The translations under genes were made by a program, and so were the position numbers. From NCBI GenBank assembly GCA_965232815.1, contig OZ247427.1, forward strand, positions 2,666,001-2,730,000: a stretch of DNA of 64,000 bases, read 5' to 3'. Positions 43,366 to 51,899 of the stretch are shown piece by piece; within the stretch, counting starts at the first letter, position 1, and the number at the start of each line of letters is the position of its first letter. The stretch comes from Bin87 sp026710825. GTDB lineage: Bacteria; Chloroflexota; Dehalococcoidia; Lucifugimonadales; UBA3495. Under the pieces are notes generated by a model that was not told the DNA's origin, did not search any database, and saw nothing but the letters and a program-made list of their open reading frames with translations.

Positions 43366-43409
43366 CTGGTCAGGGTTTCTCCTTGTTGCCTTGTCGGTTC
43401 AGCAAGGCG

Positions 43410-45638
43410 CTAGATTGCATCGATAATGGCGTTGAGGGTGGCGCTGGGACGCATGGCTTGGGCGGCCATCTGGCTATCGGGGCGATAGTAGCCACCGATG
43501 CTCACGGTCTCTCCCTGTGCGTCGACCAGTTCCTGAACGATTTTCTCTTCGTTCTCTTCCATACGACGCGCGACGTCGGCGAAGCGGGCTTTCAGATCGG
43601 GGTCCTTGTCCTGCTTGGCGAGAGCCTGCGCCCAATACAGGGCGAGGTAGAAATGACTGCCGCGGGTGTCGAGTTCGTTGACTCTGCGGGATGGCGCACG
43701 CTGGTGTTCCAGGTGTTCGCCGATCGCCTGGTCGAGCGTGTCGGCCAGCAACCTGGCCTGATCGCTGTTGTACACCTCGCCATAGTGCTCGAAGGAGGCG
43801 ACGAGGGCGCAGAATTCACCGAGCGAGTCCCAGCGCAGGTGCCCTTCTTCAACGAACTGCTGTACGTGCCGGGGGGCGGAGCCGCCGGCGCCGGTCTCGA
43901 ACATTCCACCACCATTGAGCAGCGGAACGACCGACAGCATCTTGGCGCTGGTGCCCAATTCAAGGATGGGGAAGAGGTCGGTGAGGTAGTCGCGCAGCAC
44001 GTTACCGGTAACCGCGATGGTGTCCTGGCCGGCCCGGCTGCGGGTGATGGTGGCCCTCATGGCCTCGAGGGGAGGCAAGGTCTGGATATCCAGACCCGAG
44101 GTGTCATGATCAGGGAGGTATTGTTCGACCTTCTTGATCAACTCTGCGTCGTGGGCCCGGTTGGCGTCGAGCCAGAATATCGCGGCCTGGCCGGCGAGAC
44201 GGGAACGGGTTACACCAAGCTTGACCCAGTCCTGGATGGGGAGGTCCTTGGTCTGGCACATCCGGAAGATGTCGTCTTTATCCACCTTCTGTTCCATGAG
44301 GACGCTGCCGGATTGGTCGACGACCTGGATGGACCCGTTGCCGGGGGCTTCGAAGGTCTTGTCGTGGGAGCCGTATTCCTCGGCGGCCTGTGCCATAAGG
44401 CCGACGTTGGCGACGCTGCCGAGACTCGACGGGTCCAAGGCGCCATGCTGCTGACAGTCCTCAACGACCGCCTGATAAATAGTGGCGTAGGAGCGGTCCG
44501 GAATCAGGGCGATAGTGTCGTGAAGCTCGTTGTCGGGTCCCCAGGTACGACCGCCATCGCGGATGACGACGGGCATGGAGGCGTCGATGATGGTGTCGCT
44601 GGGGACGTGGAGGTTGCTGATGCCGCGGTAGGAGTTCACCATCATGAGATCAGGGCGCTGGTCGTAAGATGCCTGGATATCGGCTTCGATTTCCGTTCGC
44701 TTTGCTTCCGGCAGGTCCTGGATCTTGGTGAGCAATTCGGCTACGCCGTTGTCGGGGTCCACCGCAACCTGGGCCAATGCCTCTGCGTGCTTATCGAACA
44801 CGTCGCTGAAAAATTCGGTAACCAGATGTCCGAAGATGATCGGGTCCGACACGCGCATCATTGTTGTCTTGACGTGGAGACCCAGCAGGAGGTCGTCGGT
44901 TTTGGCCTGCTCCATCTGCTCGGTGTAGAACTGGCGCAATTTGGCAACGTTCATGACGGCGCAGTCAATGATTTCGCCGACCTGTAACGGGATGCCGGAT
45001 TTGAGCTCGGTTACGCTGCCGTCGTTGGCGACGAACTGAATGGTGGCGCTTCCGGCCTGAGTGGTCGTTACCGCGACTTCGGTACTGAAGAAATCGCCGT
45101 CGGTCATGTGGCCAACACGAGTCTTCGAGACCTCGGGCCAGTCCTGCATCATACGGTGGGGATTACGCAAGCCATGCTCTTTGACCGCGTTGGATGAGCG
45201 GCGGTCGGAGTTACCCTCCCGAATGACCGGGTTCACTGCGCTACCAATCACGCGGGAATAGCGGACCTGAATCTCGCGTTCGGCGTCGTTGGCGGGTTGG
45301 TCGGGGTAATCGGGTATGTCGTATCCCTGGCCCTGGAGTTCCGCGATGGCGCCCTTCAGCTGCGGAATTGACGCGCTGATGTTGGGCAGCTTAATGAGGT
45401 TGGCGGAGGGTTCGAGGCAGAGTTCGCCGCACATCCGGAGATAGTCCGGGATCCGCTGGGCTTCGGTCAGGTTGTCGGGGAAGTTGGCAATGATACGTCC
45501 AGACAAAGAGATGTCCCACGTTTCCAACTCGATCCCAGAGCCCTTGGTGAACGCCTGCAAGATCGGCAACAGGGAGTGAGTAGCGAGGTACGGAGCCTCG
45601 TCAGTTTCGGTGTAAATAATTTTGGAAGATTCTGGCAT
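43410..45638 (-). CDS. icd: isocitrate dehydrogenase, monomeric NADP-dependent type
   Basis: A 742-residue monomeric-type isocitrate dehydrogenase (IDH-II), matching the usual 735-745 residues. It makes 2-oxoglutarate and NADPH. The N-terminus reads KIIYTETDEAPYLATHSLLPILQAF and the active-site stretches RNSDRRSSNAVKEH-like (GNSDRRSSNAVK) and GGGMFETGAGGSAPRHVQQF are present. GAGGAGGAG precedes the ATG. It is unrelated to the dimeric Icd of E. coli. It diverges from ggt across a 238-base region with repeats. Confidence 0.96.
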   Translation of the reverse strand: MPESSKIIYTETDEAPYLATHSLLPILQAFTKGSGIELETWDISLSGRIIANFPDNLTEAQRIPDYLRMCGELCLEPSANLIKLPNISASIPQLKGAIAELQGQGYDIPDYPDQPANDAEREIQVRYSRVIGSAVNPVIREGNSDRRSSNAVKEHGLRNPHRMMQDWPEVSKTRVGHMTDGDFFSTEVAVTTTQAGSATIQFVANDGSVTELKSGIPLQVGEIIDCAVMNVAKLRQFYTEQMEQAKTDDLLLGLHVKTTMMRVSDPIIFGHLVTEFFSDVFDKHAEALAQVAVDPDNGVAELLTKIQDLPEAKRTEIEADIQASYDQRPDLMMVNSYRGISNLHVPSDTIIDASMPVVIRDGGRTWGPDNELHDTIALIPDRSYATIYQAVVEDCQQHGALDPSSLGSVANVGLMAQAAEEYGSHDKTFEAPGNGSIQVVDQSGSVLMEQKVDKDDIFRMCQTKDLPIQDWVKLGVTRSRLAGQAAIFWLDANRAHDAELIKKVEQYLPDHDTSGLDIQTLPPLEAMRATITRSRAGQDTIAVTGNVLRDYLTDLFPILELGTSAKMLSVVPLLNGGGMFETGAGGSAPRHVQQFVEEGHLRWDSLGEFCALVASFEHYGEVYNSDQARLLADTLDQAIGEHLEHQRAPSRRVNELDTRGSHFYLALYWAQALAKQDKDPDLKARFADVARRMEENEEKIVQELVDAQGETVSIGGYYRPDSQMAAQAMRPSATLNAIIDAI

Positions 45639-45746
45639 GATCTCCTCCTCAGCAAGTGAGTTCCACGGGCCGCAAGGGTTGCCAAGGATTGTTGGACTAC
45701 AGGCCCGGACGAGCCAGCCGGATGCGATACACCCAGCGGGGGCTAA

Positions 45747-45789
45747 ACCCGAACGATTATATACCCGAACGGCGGTCTATGGTAGACCG
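45747..45789. promoter_or_regulatory. repeats and -10 element in the icd-ggt divergent region
   Basis: The minus strand has TATAAT at 45761-45756 facing icd. Flanking it are two direct copies of CCCGAACG (near 45748 and 45764). Next to them is a 7-base inverted repeat, CGGTCTA / TAGACCG (45773-45789, 3-base loop). The arrangement resembles a regulator-binding region controlling icd-mdh, ggt or both. No regulator is identified. Confidence 0.45.
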
Positions 45790-45876
45790 TTGGCATGCCG
45801 ACGGTCTTGTCAATCGTTCGGGGCGGGTGTACAAAGATGGCGCAAATCAAGCCCGCATCACGCTTGGAGTTGTCCT

Positions 45877-47478
45877 ATGTTCTTCAATTCACGTCGATCC
45901 ACAGTACACGCCACGCACGGCATGGTGGCGACCAGCCAACCGTTGGCAGCCATGGCGGGCCTGCGGATTCTCATGGCCGGAGGCAACGCGGTCGACGCGG
46001 CGGTGGCAACAGCGGCGACTCTGAACGTGGTGGAGCCGATGTCCACGGGGGTGGGCGGCGACCTTTTCGCCTTGATCTGGAAGGCCAAGCGCAAGGATGT
46101 GGTGGCGCTAAACGGGAGCGGTCGCGCTCCCAAGGCGGCGAGCATTGACGAGTTGCTATCGCAGGGACGCACCAGGATGCCGGCGATTGGCCCGTACTCG
46201 GTGTCCGTACCGGGAACGGTGCATGGATGGGAGGTCCTGCTGGATAGCGAGGGCACCATCAGCCTGGCGGACGCGTTGGAACCAGCGATTGAGTACGCTG
46301 AAAACGGATTCCCCGTAAGTGACATAATCGCGTACCAGTGGCAACAGCAAGAGGAGAAACTGTCGAGGCTACCGTCGGGTCAAGAGTTGCTGACCGATGG
46401 ACGCGCGCCGCGTGAAGGCGAGATGATGAGGTTGCCGACGCTGGCGAAGACGCTACGCAGCGTTGCAGAGGGCGGGAGTGAAAGCTTCTACACGGGTCCG
46501 ATCGCACAGACCATGGCGAATTTCGTTCAAGAGCAGGGCGGTTGGCTCAGCGAGGAGGACCTGGCGACTCACCACTCCGACTGGGACGAACCGATCAAGA
46601 CGGACTACCGGGGGGTGACCTGCTGGGAGTGCCCGCCGAACGGGCAAGGCATCATCGCGCTGGAGGCGCTAAACATCGCCGAAGGGTTTGACATCGCGGG
46701 GATGGGGCCACAAAGCGCGGACCGGTACCACCACCTGATCGAGGCCACGCGGCTGGGATTCGCGGATGCGTTTGAGTACCTGGCCGACCCGCGTTGCGTT
46801 GACGTTCCGATTGAGATGTGGACATCCAAAAAGTACGCGGACGCACGGCGCAAGTTGATAGACCCGACCGCGGCGATGCAAACCGCTCCCTACGGCAAGA
46901 TGGTCCCAGGCAGCGACACCGTCTATATCAGTGTGATCGACGAAGAGGGCAACGCGTGTTCCCTGATCAACAGTGTGTTCACCAACTTTGGATCAGGCCT
47001 GGTGGCGCCGGGAACCGGGATAGTCCTACACAACCGTGCGTCCCTGTTCGAACTCGACGAGAAGCATCCGAATTCGTTGACGGGCGGTAAGCGTCCGTTC
47101 CACACGATCATCCCGGCCATGGCAACCCGGGACGGGGAACTGTGGCTGAGCTACGGTGTCATGGGCGGGTTCATGCAGCCGCAGGGGCACCTACAGGTGA
47201 TCAGCAACATGGTAGATTTCGGCATGGATTCGCAAGGCGCGCTGGACGCGCTGCGGTTCCAAATCGCCGGTGATTCGGTGTGGCTGGAGGGAGACGTAAG
47301 CAGCGAGGTGGTCGCCGAACTACATCGCAGGGGCCACCGGGTGAACGTGATGCATGGGCCCGGACGCGGAGGCGCCGGCGGCATGGGAGGGGGTCAAGCA
47401 ATCAGCAGGGATCCGGAGAGCGGGGTACTGAGCGGCGGCAGCGAACCCAGGAAGGACGGGGCCGCAGTAGGCTGGTAG
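45877..47478 (+). CDS. gamma-glutamyltransferase family protein
   Basis: A 533-residue N-terminal nucleophile hydrolase. The family opening HGMVATSQPLAAMAGLRILMAGGNAVDAAVA is clear, and the small-subunit start lies at GSDTVYISVIDEEGNACSLI, whose threonine after Asp is the likely nucleophile and autocleavage point. GGXGG-type glycines near the end (GRGGAGGMGGGQ) also fit. No signal peptide is visible, so it is probably cytoplasmic, unlike E. coli GGT. It may be a glutathione hydrolase, acylase or other family member. ATG 45877 is preceded by TTGGAG; an upstream open frame overlaps the icd start and is rejected. Confidence 0.88.
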   Translation: MFFNSRRSTVHATHGMVATSQPLAAMAGLRILMAGGNAVDAAVATAATLNVVEPMSTGVGGDLFALIWKAKRKDVVALNGSGRAPKAASIDELLSQGRTRMPAIGPYSVSVPGTVHGWEVLLDSEGTISLADALEPAIEYAENGFPVSDIIAYQWQQQEEKLSRLPSGQELLTDGRAPREGEMMRLPTLAKTLRSVAEGGSESFYTGPIAQTMANFVQEQGGWLSEEDLATHHSDWDEPIKTDYRGVTCWECPPNGQGIIALEALNIAEGFDIAGMGPQSADRYHHLIEATRLGFADAFEYLADPRCVDVPIEMWTSKKYADARRKLIDPTAAMQTAPYGKMVPGSDTVYISVIDEEGNACSLINSVFTNFGSGLVAPGTGIVLHNRASLFELDEKHPNSLTGGKRPFHTIIPAMATRDGELWLSYGVMGGFMQPQGHLQVISNMVDFGMDSQGALDALRFQIAGDSVWLEGDVSSEVVAELHRRGHRVNVMHGPGRGGAGGMGGGQAISRDPESGVLSGGSEPRKDGAAVGW

Positions 47479-47479
47479 C

Positions 47480-47869
47480 TTATTTGGCCAACCAGCGGCG
47501 GAATCGCTGCCAAGTTCCCTGGGGCGGCTCTTCGATAGGGCGGCCGCGCCAATACGCGGGCTGCTGCTTGCCCATGCGCCGGACGAACATCCAAACCACG
47601 GAGGCTGCCAGGATAGCTAACCCGACGAGTGAAAGCCATTTCAGCAACGGCATCAGGAGACCAACGACGGCCAGAATGATTCCCGCCAGCGCCAATTTGG
47701 CCGGAGATATCAGAGACATGCCCACCTTGGGCCGGGGGGTAAAAGGCGACGGCTCATCGTCCACAGGACGCACCGGATCGTCAGGTGGGGGAACGCCGGC
47801 GGGCTGGGGGGATTCGGCCTCGAGCTCGCTGAGGAGCTGTTCGATTTCTTGTTCGTATCGTTCTTTCAT
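47480..47869 (-). CDS. hypothetical membrane protein, 129 residues
   Basis: A small protein beginning KERYEQEIEQLLSELE (acidic helix), then a proline-rich linker, two adjacent hydrophobic segments (about residues 55-95) and a basic C-terminus ending FRRWLAK. Similar short proteins with the YEQEIE start are widespread in Chloroflexota; no function is known to me. ATG 47869 is chosen over the open frame to 48004 because that extra part is unlike protein. A TATAAT lies at 47924-47919 on the same strand, with TTACGC 17 bases before it. It is convergent with ggt, one base apart. Confidence 0.65.
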   Translation of the reverse strand: MKERYEQEIEQLLSELEAESPQPAGVPPPDDPVRPVDDEPSPFTPRPKVGMSLISPAKLALAGIILAVVGLLMPLLKWLSLVGLAILAASVVWMFVRRMGKQQPAYWRGRPIEEPPQGTWQRFRRWLAK

Positions 47870-47918
47870 AGTCGCGCGTCCGAGTTGAGGTGGGTTTCTC
47901 AGCTGCGTCCTGAGCGGA

Positions 47919-47947
47919 ATTATAACGGCACAGCCGCGCCAGCGTAA
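47919..47947 (-). promoter_or_regulatory. probable promoter of the 129-residue membrane protein gene
   Basis: Minus-strand TTACGC (47947-47942), 17-base spacer, TATAAT (47924-47919). The -10 is perfect and the -35 weak. The remainder of the gap 47870-48242 holds the rpmH promoter and no recognisable DnaA boxes, so no sign of an origin next to rpmH. Confidence 0.5.
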
Positions 47948-48191
47948 GCGTTTCGCCGGAAATACCCGGTTGGACTCCGATTGCTGGCGGGGCAAGTGGG
48001 CCAATACAGGTAGCGAACTCAGGTTACCAGCGGTCCCTCTCCTGGCGAATCAGACGTCGAAAACCGCAATTCCGCTGGCGCGCGATTTTGGCCGCGACGC
48101 GTATAGTGTCGGATGCACGCGTGGCGGGTCAATAGGAACCAACGGATCCGCAACAGGTCGCGCCGGAGCGTTGGCCGGTGATTAATCGTTC

Positions 48192-48220
48192 TTGACGCAC
48201 CGGGGCAATGGCATTAGTAT
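48192..48220 (+). promoter_or_regulatory. promoter of the rpmH cluster
   Basis: TTGACG (48192-48197), 17-base spacer, TAGTAT (48215-48220); start site near 48227, leaving a short leader before rpmH with CGGAGA as ribosome site. Confidence 0.65.
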
Positions 48221-48242
48221 TGAATACTCTCGGAGAAACAGT

Positions 48243-48380
48243 ATGCCGAAACGAACTTACCAGCCCAAAAAGCGACGCCGCGCACGAGTGCACGGTTTCC
48301 GCTCACGTTCTCGCACCTCGGATGGTCGCGCGGTATTGCGCCGGCGCCGGTTCAAAGGCCGGCACAAGCTTTCCGTGTAG
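48243..48380 (+). CDS. rpmH: ribosomal protein bL34
   Basis: A 45-residue, very basic protein: PKRTYQPKKRRRARVHGFRSR at the start is the universal L34 signature, and it ends RRRRFKGRHKLSV. It belongs to the large ribosomal subunit. It heads the conserved order rpmH-rnpA-yidD-yidC-jag. It has its own promoter and ribosome site. Confidence 0.97.
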   Translation: MPKRTYQPKKRRRARVHGFRSRSRTSDGRAVLRRRRFKGRHKLSV

Positions 48381-48424
48381 TTGACCTGTTGATCCACCCA
48401 GCTGCAGTTGGCCTCCGGGCATCG

Positions 48425-48769
48425 ATGCAAAGACACCATCGACTTACCGGAAACGCCCGCATTTCGGAGATCCACCAAAACGGGCGGAGTGCGGCCAACC
48501 GTCTTCTCGTGTTGCGCCTTTCCGCCAACGGTTTGGATCGATCACGATTCTGCTTCGTAGCCAGCAAACGGGTGGGCAATGCAGTGGTCAGGAACCGCAT
48601 CAAACGGCGGTTACGTGAGGCGGTGCGATTGACGGATTGCGAACCCGGATGGGATGCAATCATCATGGCTCGCAAAGATGCAGGGGCGGCCGACTACGGC
48701 GCTCTGGAGCGGGCTGCGCACAACCTGATGAGGCGCACCAACCTGATGGCCACGGGGTCAAAACCGTGA
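48425..48769 (+). CDS. rnpA: ribonuclease P protein component
   Basis: A 114-residue basic protein that aids RNase P RNA in maturing tRNA 5' ends. The RNA-binding signature VVRNRIKRRLRE is present, preceded by FCFVASKRVGNA. ATG 48425 gives the usual length and beginning; a TTG at 48389 is possible but adds residues unlike the family. Its stop overlaps the yidD GTG start. Confidence 0.93.
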   Translation: MQRHHRLTGNARISEIHQNGRSAANRLLVLRLSANGLDRSRFCFVASKRVGNAVVRNRIKRRLREAVRLTDCEPGWDAIIMARKDAGAADYGALERAAHNLMRRTNLMATGSKP

Positions 48770-48975
48770 AGCTCGCGGCGCTGAGGATGATCCGGCTTTA
48801 TCAGCAGGCCGTATCTCCCTATCTGCCCGCGATGTGCCGGTTCGACCCCAGTTGTTCGCAATACACGGCGGACGCGGTAGCGCGCTACGGGATTGTCCGA
48901 GGCAGCTGGCTCGGATTAAAGCGGATTTTGCGTTGCCGCCCGATGGGTGGGCAGGGCTACGATCCCGTATCGTGA
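48766..48975 (+). CDS. yidD: membrane protein insertion efficiency factor YidD
   Basis: A 69-residue protein: MIRLYQQAVSPYLPAMCRFDPSCSQYTADAVARYG followed by CRPMGGQGYDPV. This is the complete YidD pattern with its conserved cysteines. It starts at GTG within the rnpA stop (GTGA). YidD helps YidC insert proteins into the inner membrane. Confidence 0.95.
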   Translation: MKLAALRMIRLYQQAVSPYLPAMCRFDPSCSQYTADAVARYGIVRGSWLGLKRILRCRPMGGQGYDPVS

Positions 48976-49003
48976 TCGGATACCCAGCAGGCCATTGACC
49001 AAG

Positions 49004-50221
49004 ATGCGTCGTTGTTTCAATCCCTTGCGCAACGCTTGGCATAGACATTCCTGGCTGGGGATCCTGTTCGCCCTGGCGATCGCAATCGGGATCGTCGGCG
49101 CCGGATGCACTCCCAATTTGGGAGCGTCCACCAGTGGGTGGGGCGCAGTGGCGGTGGATGACGGCGTAGTGTACGCAGCCACCCTGGAAGGCCAGGTGTA
49201 CGCCCTGAATGATCTGATATCGGAAGGGGTAAGCACACGTTGGGTCTCCACAGTCGGAGGCGAAAACGGCTTCCGCGGGACATACAACGCCCCGGCGGTG
49301 GGGACGTACCTGTACGTGGCAGGTATCGATGGGGTCCTGTACGCGATTGACCCGCCGGCGGGTGGCGGCGCGGCCGCAACGGCATGGCGTCGTCCGCAGG
49401 TTGAACCCGAGGAGGACGTACCGCTGGTAGGCAGCCCAGCACTGGACGAGGCCGGCAGGATCATTGCCGTAGGGTCGGAAGACGGCGGGCTGTATGCGTT
49501 CAACGCTCTGACCGGGGACGGCCTGCGTTGGTCGCCGTTCCAGACCGAAGGAGAGATATGGTCCACTCCAGTGCTGCGAAACGGAGTGGCCTACTTCGGG
49601 TCCCAGGACGGGAGCGTGTACGCAGTGAGCTTGACCAGTGGTGAGCTCATCTGGAAGTTTGACACGGGAGCGGCAGTCGTAGCGCGGCCGCTAATCCACA
49701 AGAACCTGCTGATCGTGGGTTCATTTGATCGCCAGCTTTACGCCCTTGGTCTGAACGATGGACAGCCTCGGTGGCAATTTACCGCGGGCAACTGGTGGTG
49801 GGCGACGCCCGTGGCATCGGGCCGAGCGATCTATGCGCCATCGATGGACGGCAAAGTGTACGCGCTGGACGAAAACGGTTCTCTGCTGTGGGAGTACGAC
49901 CTCGGAGCGCCGGTAGTTTCGAGCCCTGTGCTGCTGGACCGGGGGATCGTGGTAGCTACGGTGGACGGCAAATTGTCGGTGCTGCGCGCCACAGAGACAT
50001 CCCACGGGACGGCCCAGGAGATCGCCTCCCTGACGGTGGGCGACGCCGAGATCAAAGCTCCGCTGACTAGGCTGCCGGACCGAGTTCAGAATGGAATCCC
50101 GGTGCAGGCGGATTCGGTATACATCGGCTCAGACGACGGCACGGTACGCCGGGTGCAGGTGCAATCCGGGATCAACATACTCTGGTGCTACGACACCAAA
50201 GAAAACACCAGGTGCAATTAG
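49004..50221 (+). CDS. PQQ-like beta-propeller lipoprotein
   Basis: A 405-residue protein. An N-terminal hydrophobic signal (LGILFALAIAIGIVGAGC) ends in a lipobox cysteine, so it is a lipoprotein on the outer face of the membrane. The rest consists of repeated blades with the VYAATLEGQVYALN, LYAFNALTGD, VYAVSLTSGELIWKFDTG and LYALGLNDGQPRWQF pattern of PQQ/BamB-like propellers. No enzymatic residues are recognised. It interrupts the normally continuous yidD-yidC order, which suggests a link to membrane-protein insertion or assembly. Confidence 0.82.
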   Translation: MRRCFNPLRNAWHRHSWLGILFALAIAIGIVGAGCTPNLGASTSGWGAVAVDDGVVYAATLEGQVYALNDLISEGVSTRWVSTVGGENGFRGTYNAPAVGTYLYVAGIDGVLYAIDPPAGGGAAATAWRRPQVEPEEDVPLVGSPALDEAGRIIAVGSEDGGLYAFNALTGDGLRWSPFQTEGEIWSTPVLRNGVAYFGSQDGSVYAVSLTSGELIWKFDTGAAVVARPLIHKNLLIVGSFDRQLYALGLNDGQPRWQFTAGNWWWATPVASGRAIYAPSMDGKVYALDENGSLLWEYDLGAPVVSSPVLLDRGIVVATVDGKLSVLRATETSHGTAQEIASLTVGDAEIKAPLTRLPDRVQNGIPVQADSVYIGSDDGTVRRVQVQSGINILWCYDTKENTRCN

Positions 50222-50262
50222 GGATGAGAGGGCAGATCGCTTAGCGGTCCAGGACGCAATCA

Positions 50263-51192
50263 GTGGAGATTTTTGCCATATTCGGTGATCTCTGGCGAGA
50301 GATCATCATCCGGCCCATGCTCAACACCCTGTTGGTGTTGTACGTCGTGTGCTTCTCTCAGATGGGGCTGGCGATCATCCTTTTCACCGTGCTGGTGCGT
50401 GTGGCGACCATACCGCTGACGGTTCGGCAGTTGCGTCAGATGCGGTCGATGACCGGACTACAGCCCAAGGTACGAGAGATACAGGAAAGGCATGCGGGCG
50501 ATCGGCAACGCATTTCCCAGGAAACGATGAGGCTGTACCGGGAAAGCGGCGTCAACCCGATCGGGTGCCTGGGACCCCTGATTGTCCAAATGCCGATTCT
50601 GATCGGATTGTTCCGGGTGTTGATTCAAACGTTGTTCAACAACCCGGAGGACCTGGTCAACCTGTCAGACAAGTTGTACCCCTGGTTGACCTTCGCGCCG
50701 ATTCACTCAGCGATACCGGTGAACAACGGGTTCTTGTGGCTGGACCTGAGCCGGCCGGACCCGTCTCCCATCGTGATGCCGGTGCTGGTTGCGGTGACCA
50801 CATGGGTACAACAAAAGATGACGCAGATGCCGTCGCCGGACCCGCGGCAGCAGTCAAGTCAAACGATGATGCTTTGGATGATGCCCATTTTCCTGGGAGC
50901 ATTCTCCCTGGGTTGGCCCAGTGGTCTGCCCTTGTACTGGGTGGTGTCCAATCTCATCGGCATCGGCATACAGTATTTTATTACCGGTTGGGGGCCGCTA
51001 TTTCCTTTGTTCCCGCGGCGTGGCGACGAACCCTCGGAACCCGCCGCTGCGGTCGTGACCCCGGACCAGCAGGAGAGCAGCAGTGATGAATCAGATAATT
51101 CAAACCGGGAGAACCGTAGAAGAGGCCGAAGAGCAGGCGCTCGCAGCGCTCGGCGCCGACCGCAGCGAGGTAGAGGTAGAAATACTAAGTAG
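50263..51192 (+). CDS. yidC: membrane protein insertase YidC
   Basis: A 309-residue YidC/Oxa1 insertase of the short type without the large periplasmic domain. Five hydrophobic segments are seen; the first after the N-terminus carries the groove arginine (VLVRVATIPLTVRQL). GLAIILF and the tyrosine/tryptophan-rich PLYWVVSNLIGIGIQ are typical. The last 45 residues are highly basic. Start is GTG 50263. The final 107 bases overlap jag in another frame. Confidence 0.93.
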   Translation: MEIFAIFGDLWREIIIRPMLNTLLVLYVVCFSQMGLAIILFTVLVRVATIPLTVRQLRQMRSMTGLQPKVREIQERHAGDRQRISQETMRLYRESGVNPIGCLGPLIVQMPILIGLFRVLIQTLFNNPEDLVNLSDKLYPWLTFAPIHSAIPVNNGFLWLDLSRPDPSPIVMPVLVAVTTWVQQKMTQMPSPDPRQQSSQTMMLWMMPIFLGAFSLGWPSGLPLYWVVSNLIGIGIQYFITGWGPLFPLFPRRGDEPSEPAAAVVTPDQQESSSDESDNSNRENRRRGRRAGARSARRRPQRGRGRNTK

Positions 51193-51835
51193 AGGTCGAC
51201 AGGGATTTCTGGGCATTGGCGGAGAGTTGGCCGAGGTGAGGGTCACCAGGGTTGCCGGAGCCGACACACAGGAACCTGAACCGATCGAGGAACCGGATGA
51301 GGTTGATGACGAACCTGCCGACGAGCCAGAACCCGCAGTTGCCGGCCAGTCGGTCGCCATCGAGGCTGGCACTCCGGCGGAAGCCGCCGTCCAGGCGGTG
51401 GAACGAATTTTGTCGACCGTGGGGGCTGATGTGGACGTCTCGCTACGGTCAGCACACGACGAATTCACCGGCGGGCCCGTGATCGACATCAACGGTCCTG
51501 ATTCCGGGTTGCTGATCGGACGCCGGGGCAACACCCTGCAATCTCTTCAGTTCATAGTGCAGAGCATAGTACGACAGCATTTTGAAGAGGAAAATATCAG
51601 GGTGGCGCTGGACGTGGAGCAGTACCGCCAGCGCAGGGAAGACTCGTTGCGTGAAATGGCTGATCGCGTGGCCAGCCGCGTCGCTCAAACCGGTCGCAGC
51701 ATAACGCTGGAGCCCATGCCTCCTTCTGACCGGCGGGTGATTCACCTGTACCTGGACACCAGGGAAGGCATCCGGACCGAAAGCGTAGGATTCGGGGAGA
51801 GCCGAAAAATCCAGATCATTGCTGATCAGGGCTAG
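51086..51835 (+). CDS. jag: RNA-binding protein Jag (KhpB)
   Basis: A 249-residue protein with the Jag N-terminal domain (IQTGRTVEEAEEQALAALGADRSEVEVEILSRGRQGFLGIG), an acidic linker, a KH domain with VIDINGPDSGLLIGRRGNTLQSLQ, and a C-terminal R3H domain (REDSLREMADRVASRVAQTGRSITLEPMPPSDRRVIH). It binds RNA, usually with KhpA, and affects cell division and envelope genes in Gram-positives. The ATG at 51086 gives the family's N-terminus and has AGGAG upstream; this makes it overlap yidC by 107 bases. Confidence 0.93.
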   Translation: MNQIIQTGRTVEEAEEQALAALGADRSEVEVEILSRGRQGFLGIGGELAEVRVTRVAGADTQEPEPIEEPDEVDDEPADEPEPAVAGQSVAIEAGTPAEAAVQAVERILSTVGADVDVSLRSAHDEFTGGPVIDINGPDSGLLIGRRGNTLQSLQFIVQSIVRQHFEEENIRVALDVEQYRQRREDSLREMADRVASRVAQTGRSITLEPMPPSDRRVIHLYLDTREGIRTESVGFGESRKIQIIADQG

Positions 51836-51864
51836 GTAGATGTCTGCTCGAGGCTTACGCGGCG

Positions 51865-51893
51865 TTGACCCGACACGGCCAGCACAATAGAAT
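51865..51893 (+). promoter_or_regulatory. promoter of purF, leaderless
   Basis: TTGACC (51865-51870), exactly 17 bases, TAGAAT (51888-51893). The A of the purF ATG is the seventh base after the -10, where transcription should begin, and no ribosome site exists. Confidence 0.7.
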
Positions 51894-51899
51894 GCAGCC

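Noticed and set aside
43383..44987. 534-codon plus-strand frame opposite icd
   Set aside because: Antisense shadow of a well-defined monomeric isocitrate dehydrogenase.
47870..48242. Possible replication origin next to rpmH
   Set aside because: No DnaA-box-like TTATCCACA sequences or AT-rich unwinding region, and dnaA is not adjacent.
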